A stretch of 64,000 bases of DNA from JABWCE01 sp964355045 (lineage in GTDB: Bacteria; Bacteroidota; Bacteroidia; NS11-12g; UBA9320). The DNA lies in NCBI GenBank assembly GCA_964355045.1, contig CAYHCM010000002.1, positions 17,742 through 81,741 on the forward strand, read 5' to 3'. Below are positions 9,491 through 22,900 of this stretch, in pieces. The stretch's first letter is position 1. Each line of letters begins with the position of its first letter. Below the pieces are notes generated by a model. That model was not told where the DNA came from. It saw only the letters and a list, made by a program, of their open reading frames with translations, and ran no database searches. A program made the position numbers and the translations under genes.

Positions 9491-9509
9491 TAGACCTCTT
9501 TCATAATTG
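9491..9509 (+). repeat. Left terminal inverted repeat of IS5-type element
   Basis: Nineteen bases matching the right end (10402-10420) in inverse complement at 17 positions; mismatches at positions 13 and 19. The transposase stop codon (9501-9503) lies inside it. Confidence 0.85.
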
Positions 9510-10333
9510 AAAATTATAAATACCAGCGATTAAATTGAGTCTAAGCGAATATCGTTTTCTTCTATTGCGATATTTTTCAGGTAATATTCTAAATATTTTA
9601 ATACATCTGATAATATTTTCCACTAATACCCTACTGGAAGATATTCTATGATTTTCCTGTTTATCCTGCTTTGTTAGAGGGTTTTTCTTACTTCGCTTTT
9701 TAGGTATTTCAGTATTAGGGTGTATTTTCTATTGACCTTGATAACCGGTATCAACCTGTGCTATTATTGTATGATGAATAACTGTTTGACTTTGCTTGAA
9801 AAGTCTAAAATCATGTCTTCGACCAGCTGCCTGAGCAACACACAAAATTTTATTACTTTTGTTATCTACCACTATTTGACTTTTTATTGTGTGTCTCTTT
9901 TTCTTGCCTGAGTAATGTTTTCGTTGTTTTTTTTAGGCCGTTCTATTGGACTTTCAGCTACATCAACCAGCACTATCTCAAAAGAATTAGCCTCTTGCAA
10001 AACTTTTTTACCTGGCAAATGAAACAACTTGCTTTTTATCAGAAGCCTTTCTAAATCTGTAATAATTCGCCAGCACTGAGCTTCACTAATGCCGTAATCT
10101 GCACTTATATGTAGAAAAGTTCTGTATTCTCTATAATACATAAGCATCATCAATAACTTATCTTCAACACTTAATTTTGGTTTAGGCCCCCTTCTATTAC
10201 CCGCAATTTTATGCTATGAAGGTGGGCTTAACCTGATTATTTCTTCAATCATTTTACCGAAGGTATCCTTGTAAACCCCCACTAATCGCTTGAAAACGCC
10301 AGGTTTAAAGTCTTTTATTTCTTCCCATTTCAT
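9501..10333 (-). pseudogene. IS5-type (DDE_Tnp_4) transposase with two stops and a frameshift
   Basis: Translation from ATG at 10333 gives an N-terminal HTH region (HISADYGISEAQCWRIITDLE), then the DDE_Tnp_4 core. All three catalytic residues can be placed: Asp in VDVAESPIERPKK, Asp in GRRHDFRLFK, and Glu in VLVENIIRCIK, with the usual end RLNLIAGIYNFQL. The frame is broken by TAG at 10214-10216 (codon 40), a one-base shift near 9884-9895, and TAG at 9729-9731. About 277 codons, near full length. The catalytic residues survive but the gene cannot make an intact protein. Confidence 0.88.
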
Positions 10334-10401
10334 ATGGAAAGTTCAGATAATTCTATTCTAATCCTGATTTTACCCTTAAAAACTTATCCCAATATTAATG
10401 T

Positions 10402-10420
10402 GAATTACGAAAGAGGTCTA
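10402..10420 (-). repeat. Right terminal inverted repeat of IS5-type element
   Basis: Inverse complement of the left end at 17 of 19 bases; fixes the right boundary of the element. Confidence 0.85.
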
Positions 10421-10803
10421 ATGAAGGCACCAAGCTAATGAGTAGTGTTTACAAATACAGACAAAGATTCAGTTATTATCCGGAAGTGGTATTGGCTGAT
10501 AAAATTTATTGTAACAGAGATAATCGCACCAAACTCAAGGCGCTAAACATAACCCTAAAGGCAAAACCTTTAGGCAGACCAAAGGCAGTGGTGGAAGAAC
10601 ACTTAAGACCGGGCGAACGAAATCCAATAGAAGGTAAGTTTGGACAAGCTAAATCCGGATATGGAATGAATCGTATAAAACCAAGACTTCAGCAAACCAG
10701 CGAATCTTGCATAGCCACAATAATATTGGTACTTAACCTGGTTAAATTAGCCGGGGAAGTACCCCTATGTCTGTTGAAATTGATGATAACTTATTCAGCA
10801 TAG
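10421..10803 (+). pseudogene. C-terminal fragment of another DDE transposase (IS1182/IS5 type)
   Basis: The plus-strand frame is open from the IS5 element boundary (NEGTKL, then an ATG at 10438) and reads FSYYPEVVLADKIYCNRDN, GRPKAV, and GERNPIEGKFGQAKSGYGMNRI. The last stretch carries the final Glu of a DDE transposase. About 127 residues remain; the N-terminal half, with the first Asp and the DNA-binding part, is absent. It is a different family from the two transposases to its left. Confidence 0.82.
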
Positions 10804-10931
10804 GAGATAAAAAATAAAAATCAAAGGCTATTTGATATATTTGTTTGGTCAAAGCAGGAATTTTTACAACCAATAATTATTTGTACTTAACCAGCAGACC
10901 CTATTTAAATATTATCAAAGTGCTAAAAAAC

Positions 10932-10962
10932 AAAATCCCGGAAGAATTTCTCCCGGGATTTT
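10932..10962 (-). terminator. Terminator after the giant T9SS gene
   Basis: AAAATCCCGG pairs with CCGGGATTTT across an 11-nt loop. In the minus direction it is followed by GTTTTTTA. It lies 28 bp beyond the stop of the 5109-residue gene. Confidence 0.85.
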
Positions 10963-10989
10963 GATTAGATTAAGTATAAACCTTTACGT

Positions 10990-13900
10990 TTAGTTTTTAA
11001 CTTCAAATCGCAAAATAGTGGTAAGACCTTTGTCGGTAACGAGTTTTGCGGAATAAATACCTGCCGGTAAATTGTGGTCAGATATGGTAATACGTGAGCT
11101 GAAGCGATAACCGCTTAGTATTTCTCTACCTAACTGATCATACACATTCATGGTTACCATATCGCCCGTACTTACTTCTACGGTAAAGTTATCTTTATTT
11201 GGATTTGGGTACAAGCTGGCTGCAAATGCATTGCGGTTAATGGTGTTAATTCCTGTAGTTGATAGCGCTACATTATAGTTGGCAGGCGTTCCCTGGCAGC
11301 CGTTTGCTCCGGTTTCAGTAACCGTTACAGTTCCTGCTATTCCGGTTGTATTCCATTTAACCTGAATCATACTGGCGCCATTCGACAATACAACACCGTT
11401 AGTAGCTACCCAATTATAAGTAGAACCCGGAGTTGCAGTTACACTATAAATTTTAGTGCTTCCGTTTAACGCGGTATTTGGGCCTGATACTATAATAGCA
11501 GCAGGATTTGGGAGTACTTTAACAGTATATTGGGATGAATCTCTGCAACCGGATGCATTTGAAAGCCTAAGTGTAACAACATAATTTCCTGCTGCAGCGT
11601 ATGTACGTGACGCATTAATTGTTGAAACATTTGTACCATCGCCGAATCTCCATGTATTGGTGAATCCTGAAGCGCCCGGAGAAGTATTGGTAAACCCAAA
11701 ATTATTACTATTCAAACACTGGGTTTCATTATTTATGGTGAAAGCAGCCGCAGGACTTGAATTAACGGTAACTGTTTTTGATATTACATCGGTGCATCCG
11801 AAATCGGATGTAACCCCAAGAGTAACCGTATATGTACCTGTTGCACTATATTGTTTTAGAATACTAATACCCCCTTGCGAACTTCCATCGCCTAAATTCC
11901 AAACTCTGGTAATAGAACCATCTGATATGGTTGATGCATCGGTAAAGGCGAATAAGTTACTATTTATACACTGTGAGGAATTATTAATATTAAAGTTTGC
12001 CACAGGTTTTGGATATACCATTACCGGATTGTTGGTCGAATCTTTACATCCGTTGTTACTGGTTATTACCAATCGTACGGTATAATTTCCTGCCGATGCA
12101 TACGTTCGTGTTGCATTGGTAGCCGTGGATGTGCTGCCATCTCCCAATGTCCATGCCCTGTTGTAGGTTCCCGATGCTATCGTTGAGTTATCGGTATAGA
12201 TAAAATTATTACCATTAATACACTGTCCGTTATCATTGATGCTAAAGGCTGCTTTTGGTGCGGCAAATACTGTTACTGATTTGCTTACCGTTGCCTGGCA
12301 TCCATAAACAGATTTTATGTTCAACGTTACATTATAACTTCCGGGACTGGTGTATGAATAACTTGGGTTAAAACTATTCGAACTGCTTCCATCGCCAAAC
12401 TGCCAGGATACATCACTAGCTCCCCCTGAGGTGTTTGTAAATGCTATGGCTGTTCCTATACATCGGTCACTAGCTGTAAAGTTTGCAACCGGATTGGCAT
12501 AAATGATAATCTGTTTGGTTACCGCATCGGTGCAATTGTTGGCATTTGTAGCTGTAAGTTTTACGCTGTAAGTTCCTGCATTAGTGTAGCTTTGGGTGGG
12601 TGATGTAAGGGTAGATGTTGCTGAATTTCCAAAATCCCATGCATACGTGGTGCCGCCTATGGTGGTGTTGTTAAAAGTAACGGTAGCTCCGGCACATGCG
12701 TTGCCTGCATTAAAATTAGCAGCTGGTTTTCCGTAAACAAGGATTGAGCTGGTATTCCTGTTCTGACATCCTTTATCGGTGGTGGTGGTAAGGGTTACCG
12801 TGTAATTGCCTCCTGCCTTGTAAGTATTGGTGGGGCTTGTATTACTGCTGGTGTTACCGTCGCCAAAACTCCACTGGTGGGTCATGGTGCCTGCCGATAA
12901 GGTAGTGGTATTGGTAAAGGTGGTGCTCAATCCCAAACAGAAATTGCTTGGGTTGGTAAACGATACTGAGGCTCTTGGATGCACTGTAACAGTGGATCGG
13001 CTTGTGTCTTTACATCCATTTATGGATGTTACGATTAATTGTATGTTATAAGTTCCTGCATTGGCATAGCCTTTGGCCGGATTAGCTACCGTGGATGAAT
13101 TTCCGTCTCCAAATGTCCACTCATGTCCAACTGCTCCTACCGAATTGGTGGCAAATCCAAGATTGTCACTTGTACAGCCGTTATTTACGTTAAACGATGC
13201 TTTTGGCCTTGGCCATACGGTTACCGTTTTATTGGCTGAGTCTTTACATGCATTTACACTGTTGGCTACTAATTTTACATTATAATTTCCTTCGGTGTTA
13301 TAAATGTTTGTCGGACTTGTGGCTGTACTTGTGTTGCCGTTGCCAAATGTCCACTGGTACGTGGATCCGTTGGTGGTGGTATTGGTAAAGTTCATCAAGC
13401 CTCCCCTGCATATTGGGTCGGGGGATGCTGTAAACGATACTACCGGACGGGCGTAAACTGTGACGGTTTTACTCAATGAATCTTTACAGCCGTTTACGGA
13501 TGTTGTGATAAGTTTAACGGTATAAGTTCCTGCTGTGGCATACGTGTAATTGGGTGAATTGGCTGCACTCGATTTTCCGTCTCCAAATACCCAGATGGTA
13601 GAGGTGGCTCCTGTGGACTGGTTGGTAAAGCTTACTGCTGTTCCCAAACACTGGTTGTTAGCCGTAAAGGCCGGTACCGGTTTGGCAAATATTGTTACCG
13701 ATTTGGTGGTTGAATCTTTGCATCCAAAGGTATTGGTTACCACAAGTTTTACAGTAAAGTTGCCTGAGGTGGCATAGGTTTTGGTTGGAGCGGCTGCCGT
13801 TGAGGTCGTAGCATCTCCAAAATTCCAACTGTTCGTTGCGGCTCCGGTGCTGCTGTTGCTGAATGTAATACTGCTTCCCAAACAAACATTGCTTCCGCTA

Positions 13901-16900
13901 AAGTTGGCCTTAGGCGACACATTAACAGTGTATGATTTAGTAACTGCATGGGTACAACCATTGCTGGTTGTTGCTGTAAGCGTTACGTTGTAAGTACCCG
14001 CTGTCGGATAGGTATAGGTAGGGCTGGCGGTTGTGGATGTGTTTCCGTTTCCAAAATCCCAACTGTAGGTGCTTGCTCCGGTTGAATTATTTGTGAATGT
14101 GCTTGTAAATCCATTACATACATTGGCCGCTGAAAAATCAGCTACCGGTTTTGGATGTATTGTTACCGTATTGGTGGTTGAATCCAAACATCCGTTTGTG
14201 GATGTTATTTTTAATTTCACGGTATAGGTTCCGGCCGTAGCATATGTGTTGGTTGGATTGGTGGCGGTGGATGTATTTGCGTCTCCAAATGTCCATTGGT
14301 AAACCGAGGCTCCGCTGGATGAATTGTTAAACGACGTGCTTACTCCCAGGCAATTGTTCGATACACTGAACGTGGCTTTAGGTTTGCTAAACACATTCAC
14401 GGTTTTTATAAGTGAATCTTTGCAACCAAACGTGGAGGTGGACACTAATTTTGCACTGTAGGTTCCTGCCGTTGCATACGTTTTGGTAAAGGATGTGTTG
14501 GTTGTGGTACTCGTACTTGCATCACCAAACGACCATGCTAAGGATGCAAATCCGGTAGATGTATTGGTGAACGTGGTGGCTGCAGGGAAACATTCATTGG
14601 TAGCGCTGAAGTTTGGCGTTGAACGGATATTAAATACTACGACCTTGGTGATGGAATCTTTGAATCCACCGGATAAGGATATTCTGAATTTAACATTATA
14701 GGTTCCCGCACTGCTGTAATGATGGCGTGCATGCTGAACATTGGAGGTGGTGGCATCTCCAAAATTCCAATGGAACTGAAGGCCTGATCCTGATCCGCAA
14801 GCATATACGGTATTGTCAACAAATATCACTGAATCTCCCTGACATTTTAAGCTAAATGTAAATGATGGCGATGGGGTGGTGGCCACGATTACCGATTTAA
14901 TCGCCGAATCTTTACAGCCCTGATTACTGGTGGCTGTTAAAGTTACGGTATAGGTTCCGCTGCTTGTATATGTTTTGGTTGGTACACTCGAGGTACTGCC
15001 GGTTCCGTCTCCAAATTTCCACAGGTACGTAAGGGAGCCTGATGAAATGGTGGATGAATTGGTTACCGGCATCGGATCGTTAAAACAATGGTTCGATGCG
15101 GTATAACTAACCGTTGGTTTTGCATTGGTACGAACTTTTATCGCATTGCTTGTTCCGCTTGGGCAACCTGTGCTTCCTGCCAATCTCTGGAAATACGTAA
15201 GTGTGGATAAGGTGCCTGAGCTATAGGTGGATGAGGTGGCTCCGCTTATATTTGTCCAGGTGCTGCTGTCGGTAGATGACTGCCACTGGAACGTGTATGT
15301 TCCCGGTCCGCCTGTTGCCGCTGCCGTCTGGGTAAAGGCTGCTGGGGCTGTTCCAGCACATATCGTCTGGCCTGAGGCTATAGATCCGCCGGTAATGGGT
15401 GAATACAATTTTATTTTTACACCATTGGTGCCCGCAGATGGACATGAACCTGAGAATACCAGATTTCTGTAATACGTTACACTTGTTACATTGGTCGGGG
15501 TAAAGCTGCTTGAGGTTTGTCCCGAAATATTACTCCACGTAGCTGAATCGGATGATTGCTGCCATTGGTAGGTATATCCGCCTACTGCACCTGTGGGGGT
15601 AGTACTGAATCCTAAGGCTGAACCGGTGCCATTGAAACAAATGGTTTGGGCTGTACCAATAACGCCCGGATTTAATAAGGTTCCCACTGTGATAGTTACC
15701 GTATTGCTCACTGCCGGCCCGCATGCAGCCGTAGTTGTGGATCGGCGGTAATACGTCGTGGTGGTTAATGTGCCCGGCTGATAATCCTGGCCGGTGGCTC
15801 CTGATATGTTAGTGAAGTTTACATTGTCAGTGGATACCTGCCACTGGTTGGTGTAAGGTGAGATACTTCCTGAAGGTGCTGTGGTAGTGGTAATCAGGGC
15901 CGGAGTTGTATTATAACAAATCGTTTGGCTGGCACCGATAACACCGGCTGAAAGGGTTTTTAATATAAATATAGATTTATCGGCACTATCGGTACAGCCA
16001 CTGTTGGATGTAGATATAATCCTTACGGAATACGACGCTGAAGTAGTGGTATATTTATGAGTTGTGGTATTACCCGTACCTGAAGTTGCATCTCCAAATT
16101 TCCATGAATTAGCTGTAATGGTTCCGCCTGAAACGGTAGAAGCGCTTGTAAAGTTTACAAAATTGCCACCGCATGTATCCGTATAGGTAAAGTTAGCTTT
16201 TGGCAATGGATTCAGCGTAACATTCAAGGTATTGGAGCCATTGCATGATAAAGCGGTAATAGTTTCGGTTACACTTACCGATGCGGTACCGACTGTTCCC
16301 CATTTTACGGAAATAGAATTGGTGTTTTGTCCGCTTTGTATGGTTCCCCCTGTTACTGACCAGCTATAGCTCATACCTGTTTTCAGGGTAGTAGAATACG
16401 TGGCAGTTGACTTTTCACAAGCAGGGTTTGTACCTGATGCCACCGGAGTAGGCTTGGGCACAATGGTAATAGTTGACATGCTTGTATCATTTCCTCTCTG
16501 CTCTTCACCAGTTAAGTTGGTATATGCTTTAATAGTGTATGTACCACCTGCAAGCGTATTTATATTATCAGGGAAGGTATAGGATGCAGTAGCTCCCGCT
16601 GCCAAAGGCCCGGCAAAATTTTGGGTTGAGGTAACGGTAGCAGAACCGGTAACTTTTAAAGTAACTGAAATATTTGACTGGCTTAGGAATCCATAATTCT
16701 TTATAGAAACCGTTACCTGGGTATTGGAGGCGGCACAAGTTGTATTTGTTGGAGATACAATGGCTGAAACTCCGGCATCCTTGCCAAAAGCTTCGAAAGA
16801 TCCAATGGTCGGAGTCGTTGAATTTCTGGTAATATATACAAAATCTTTGGCAATACCTGTGAGAGACATACCTTTATAGGCAACTTCGGCAGTTCCTGAT

Positions 16901-19900
16901 TTTGACGGATCCAGATTTAAATCTCCAATCGCCCTGTTTACAAACATATCGGGATTAATTTCGCCTCCTGAAGTACCGCTTGGTATATATGGTGAATTCA
17001 AATCTGATCTTGAATTAGCCTTCCAGTCGCTGAAGTTATAATCCGTAATATTCCAAAGTGCGACAGGATAAGCGGATGAATTGCTTAGCAAATTATAATT
17101 GCTCGCATTGTTTTGCCAACCTGTTTGGAAGGTAGTAATTACATTTTGATTACCTATTGCATAATGCTTTCCTGTTCCACCTTTTCGGTCGTTCATCAAT
17201 ATATTACTCTTTGCATTTACAATAGAAGTATATGAGGAAGTAACATAATTATTGCCCCTTAAATAGCCGAAAGATGAATGAATACCAGATGTGGCAGTGC
17301 CACCAATATATACAGAATTAAAAAATGAATTTATGGTAAAGTTGCCTGATGTGGACTGCCAGATACCAATGTACATCGGGCTATTGGTTTGGCCGGTTCC
17401 AAGTGAAATCTGGTTGTTCTGCAATGTAATTGAATTCTGTGCTGTAGCAATCATAATACCGCAAGCAACTGCCGGAGCATTAATATTGGTGTTGGTTGAT
17501 AAATTTATTATATCATATACTCGGTTATTAGAAAATATTGTATTGTTTGCAAAATTTACAAAAAGACCGGTTACAATGGTAGGCGCAGCTCCAGTATTAT
17601 TTGCTCTTATGTTATAAACTGTATTATTTGCAACCCGTCCACCTAAAACAATAGCGTAAATTCCTATGCCTGTAGCGGCAACAATTGTATTGGTGGCAAA
17701 AACTGAGGTAATGTTGGAGCAGTTTACCGAGCAATTAAATACTTTATTGTTAGTTATTGTTGGAATGGAAGTTCCAGAATTTCCAAATACAATTCCTCTA
17801 AAGCTAATACCTGATTCAACACCGTAGGATGTCATATTAGCCACTACATTACTATCAATTAACACTGTTGGAGCATTTAATGACGTCATTTGTGCCTGGA
17901 TACCAATGATACTGCCGGTTCCGGAATTTTGTATGCTGTTAGCGACTGTAGTTGAACCAACTAAGTTCTTTCTTATAGTGCACAGTCCGTTAGTCGGGAA
18001 TATACATACAATGTTTTCAGCAACACCCTGCATAGGACAATTAATTCCCTGTATGGTATTGCCAATAATATTGCAATTACCGTTTGACTGATGGGTAAGA
18101 ATAGAGTGCTGAGCTCCCCCTGAAAGAACAATTGAATTGATATCGGTTGGGTGTCCGATTAGGTTATTTAAAATATTTACACTAACAGAATTTTGACTTA
18201 TTATTCCGAAAAATGTAGCACCGGTTCCTATATTCGTTCTTCGGATGTTTTGAATAACATTGTTACTTATTGTTGAAGGCATAAATAATGATCCGGAGGT
18301 AAATGAAATGGCCCTGAAATCAACATTTGCATTATTAACCCAGGGAGCGCCGCCGCAATTCTTAGCTGAACCACCTATATAATTTCCGGAGATAAGATGG
18401 CCGCCTGATTGATATTGAACATCCATAAAAATAGAATATTGTAAAGCAAAGGCAGGAATTGACAGGCTACGGTAAAAACTATTGCCTGAAATATTCCAGT
18501 TATTTCCATTTCCTACATTGGCAATCCAAATTCCATATTGTGTAAAATTAGTTATTTCATTTCCCATAATAACGTTGGCCGTATTTTCTTTGCCAACATC
18601 ACCCAAACTGTAAATATCAACAGCCGGAACTCCAAGAGGGAAGACACCTGTTCTGTTATGCTCTATCAAACAATTTGATACTGTATCTCTGCTGTTTCCG
18701 AGCATTTTGGTTGAAGTACTGAATTGTATAACACCTGATGTTATTGAAGAATTGCCACTCTCAATATTCAGATTGTTCAATCTGTTATCTGTAGCTTCAT
18801 TGATAAATAAAAATACCTGACCGGCGGTATTGGTGTTTCTGAACCTAAGTTTTCTATCAGTGCCGCCACCGTTAAAATCAGGAATCCCTGAAAACTTAAC
18901 CCTGTCGGCTCCATCTAATCTGATCATGCTTCCTACATTACCTGAAATTAAACGTTCTGTGTTTGTTAATGAATCGGGACGGATAGTTAAAGTATAAGTA
19001 CCTCCTCCGTTATCACCCAATTGATTTAAGCCGAACGTACCGGGTTCATCAGTATTTGAAGAAATTACGGCAGTAACATCTCCACCTAACGAAACGGTAT
19101 TTAAATATTCGAACAAACCACCTGCTCCTGTAAGGGTTGGATAGGTTTTACCCGTTCCTACTCTCAGTTTACTTCCTGCTGCTAATGCCCCAACTAATTT
19201 ATAGGTTAGTGGAATGGCAGGATGTGTAGTAATTGTATTGACATCGGAAGCAACGGCATAAAGACCGTTTGACCTTAAATTGCCTGCATTATCCTGAGCT
19301 ATTATATAATATCTGATGGTATCACCAGTGGCTACTCCACCCATTGTTGAATAATCAATGGCAAAGGTTGCAACTGCATTTTTATTGCTGCCCGTTAAGG
19401 CTGTGGCTGCAGAAGAGTACCAGGTTGATCCGTTTTTTGAGAAATAGATTCTTGGAATATTAGTTCCGCTCATTGGAATTCCTGCATTATCAGTAATGGA
19501 TACATTGCTTACAGTTCGTGAACCGGAAGTTGTACTTGCATTATTTAACAAATTGAACGTAATAACAGGAGCAATTATATCTGAAGATAATGAGAAATTG
19601 CCTGAATGGGCACCTATATCTACAGGTGTTCTGCCCGATCTTATATTTCCATCAAAGTCATCCGTTGTAGGAACATCCATAGCTCCGTTACCTTCGGCCG
19701 TATTGGTACCTGATAAATGTAAATTAACAGCTAAGGCATTTCCCGTAGGATTAACAAAACCCGGATCACCACTTCCACTATTCAAATCAAAACCTGTAGC
19801 CGATTGCCAGCTTGCTGCTCCGCTTAAATTGGTATAATCGGTAGCGGTTGATATAATATTTCCTGTTATCCCTCCCGTACCATTGGCATATAAAATATTA

Positions 19901-22900
19901 TTATTTGAGAATATCAGGCTTGTTGACTGTAATTGCATTGCGAAGTTTTTGCCGGATGCTGAACCGGTGTTGCTTACCGCATTATGGAAAATATTATTCT
20001 TTATCACTACCCGTGTAGTGGTTGCTGAAAATGCAACAGGCAACGAAAACGCGGAAGTTACTGAAGCACCTGAACCGGGTGAACCGCCAAGATAAACGCT
20101 GTTATGATAATAATATGCAGAAGTACTATTGGTTATTAGCTGCTGGATTCCATAAACATTATATGGACCCGAAAAAGCATTACCTGCAGAATCAATACCA
20201 ATTCGAATCATATTATTTTCGTAGGTTCCTGAGTATCCATAATTTAATATTCCAATCATAGTTCCGGCACCGCTTGTGCTTAATTTTAAACTGTGAATAT
20301 TATTGCGTGAAACCAGATAAGGAGTATTGGAAGAAGCTGCAAGAGAAACAAGTCCTATAACATTAACTGCATTGGCTGTAGCTGTATTAGTATGATTTAA
20401 GGAATGAATTGTATTGCCTGTAAATGAAATAAATGTTCCACCACCTGAGTAGCATAACCCTATAATACCTGCAGAATATTGAGTACCTGTGGAAGTAGTC
20501 ATTGAATTTAAACTGGAAATGGTATTGTTATGTATTTTTAAACCCGAACCACTCGATATATACAATCCCATCATTTGAACAGTTGCTGGTGTGGAACTTA
20601 CATATTGTAAATCAGAAATTATATTATCAGAACATTCCGAATTTCCAAGGTTTCCATTCATCAGCAAGCCAATTATTCCGGATGCTGTAGATACCGAATT
20701 GGGATTGGCAGTACTTGAAACCAAGCCTGAAATTATATTTCCCTTTGTTTTATTTAATCCTGCAAGGGTATATAGACCAACCATACAATGGTTCCCGACA
20801 TTTCTCAAATTCTTTAAATTTTTAACGGTATTATTCAAAATATTTTGAACACTTCCGCCAGAACTAACTCCAATACCTACAACGGCAGCCGAAGTTGATG
20901 ATCCTGAATTACTTGAAGTGGCATTAAAATTTTGTACTGTATTATTCCTTACATTTAATTCATAGGTTGTGGTTGAAATCATAATACCTCTTACTGCAGT
21001 ACTTGTATATACAGTTCCTCCGGTAGCTGTTAAATTAGAAATAATATTATTATTAACAGTTAACTTAAACGACGTAGTACTGTTTATTCCTATAAGTCCT
21101 GCATTACCGTTGGTCTGTATGCTATTGGAGGTAGCCGCATCTCCAATATTATTTCCTGTCGTTCCTCCTACATCTACCACTCCACCGTTAATATTTATTC
21201 CTGTAAACAGGATAGTAAGTGTTCCAGTTCCTGAAAAAAGGAAATTTTGAATAGTGTTACCCTGAACCTGAACCCCATCCTGAGTACCTGCACTAAGCAA
21301 AATGCCATTAAATGCTGACATAGCTGAATTATTAAATGCTGAACCACCGCAATAAGGTTCCATACCGCCGATAAAATTACCGCTAATAGTATCATTGTTG
21401 GAAATAATCCCGGGTACAAAATTTATTGCAGTTTGAGCACTTGTAGCCGGATTTGAAGGAGTTCTGTAGAAATGATTATTTAAAATTCTCCAGTTGTTTC
21501 CACCTGAATTTGCTGCTACGGTAATCCCAAAGGAAGTAAAATTATAAATCCTGCATTCACGAATGGTAATATTATCATTCATTAATTCAGGAAGAACGGC
21601 TGTTGGCAATTGACCAAGAGATTGGATTCCGTTGGTCATACCACTTCCATTGATGGCCCGGATATAACTTCTGATAAAGGTATTATTATCGTTACCGGTT
21701 ACCATTCCGGTAGCGCTCAGTAATATAGCTGACGTTGTTGATCCCTCAACAACGCAATTTTCAATCGTATTATTTACGGCATCATTCAATAAAGTTATAA
21801 CCGGATCAGAAGTACTTGTTGTTTTAATAAAGAGAAAAGTATCTGTTGAACTTCCTCCGGTTGGCATTCCTGTAATTTTAACCCTGTCAGCACCATTCAA
21901 TCGTATCATTCCACCGGTTCCTGAACCGGTAACTGCGCGTCGTGAAGCCGCCGATGGGCGGATGGTTAAGGTATAACCCGAACCACCTGTTTCTATCCAC
22001 TGATTTAAAGCTACCGCACCCGTTTCAGTCATATCACTTGTAATATTTATTACTGTATTTCCCTGCAAGCCCGAATTATTTATCGCATTAAACAATCCTG
22101 CTGCACCTGTTTCGGTTAAGGTAGTATAAGTTTGCCCTGAACCAACGTCAATACTTGTTGACAACGAAGGAACAATCATATAGGTGTTTGGTGTAGTGGG
22201 ATCGGTTGAAACCGAAGAAACACTTGAAGCAATAGCATACATGGCATTTGATACCACATTACCTGCACTATCCTGAGCTAAAATATAATAACTAATTATA
22301 TCTGCATTGCTAACTCCACCAAGTGTTGTAGCATTTATTGTAAAAGTCCAAACACCGTTTTGTTGGTTACCTGAAGTCAAGGAGCCTGCACCTGAATAAA
22401 CCGTACCCGAGCCTTTTTTATAATAAACCCTTGGAGCGTTTGCGGTAGTTTTTGGCATTCCAAGTCCGTTATCTATAATATTCACAGTAAATGTCCGGTC
22501 ACTTGTTGAACTGGTATTGGTTAAAGGGTTCAAATTAATAATTGGAGGAAACTTATCGCCTGATTTTGTAAATGTTCCGGCATCAGCCCCAATGTCATTC
22601 GGGGTTAAACCTGAGCGTACCTGATTATCAAAATCGTCCAATACGCTTGTAACGGTTGGGTCACCCGCACTTTCGGCAGGATTGCCTGAACTTAAATGTA
22701 AATCAACGGTTGAACTTGTTCCGTTTGGAGTAAGATAATTAGGATTAGATGATCCGCTTTGTCCGTCAAGCAGGGTTGCGCTGTTCCAGCTACTTGCTCC
22801 GGTTAGGTTTGTATATGGCGTTGTGCTAATTAAGCCGGCAACTCCCATTGTATTTGGTGTATAGATTATATTATGATTCGAAAATATCCTGCCGTTATTT

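Larger units (their letters stand above)
9491..10420 (-). mobile_element. Decayed IS5-type insertion sequence, 930 bp
   Basis: Boundaries are set by 19-bp terminal inverted repeats, TAGACCTCTTTCATAATTG at 9491-9509 and its near-complement at 10402-10420 (17 of 19 match). The ends begin and finish with TA, which may be the duplicated target dinucleotide usual for some IS5 subgroups. It carries one disabled DDE transposase on the minus strand. On the left it abuts an IS1595-type fragment, on the right the 3' part of a different transposase, so it landed in older mobile-element debris or a deletion followed insertion. Confidence 0.85.

Noticed and set aside
9262..9504. 80-residue frame (KEVYSYGDTRFLGLL) as a gene
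   Set aside because: It is an alternative frame of the IS1595 transposase fragment, which reads well in the other frame (HKILGAF, DETFFLYSEKG).
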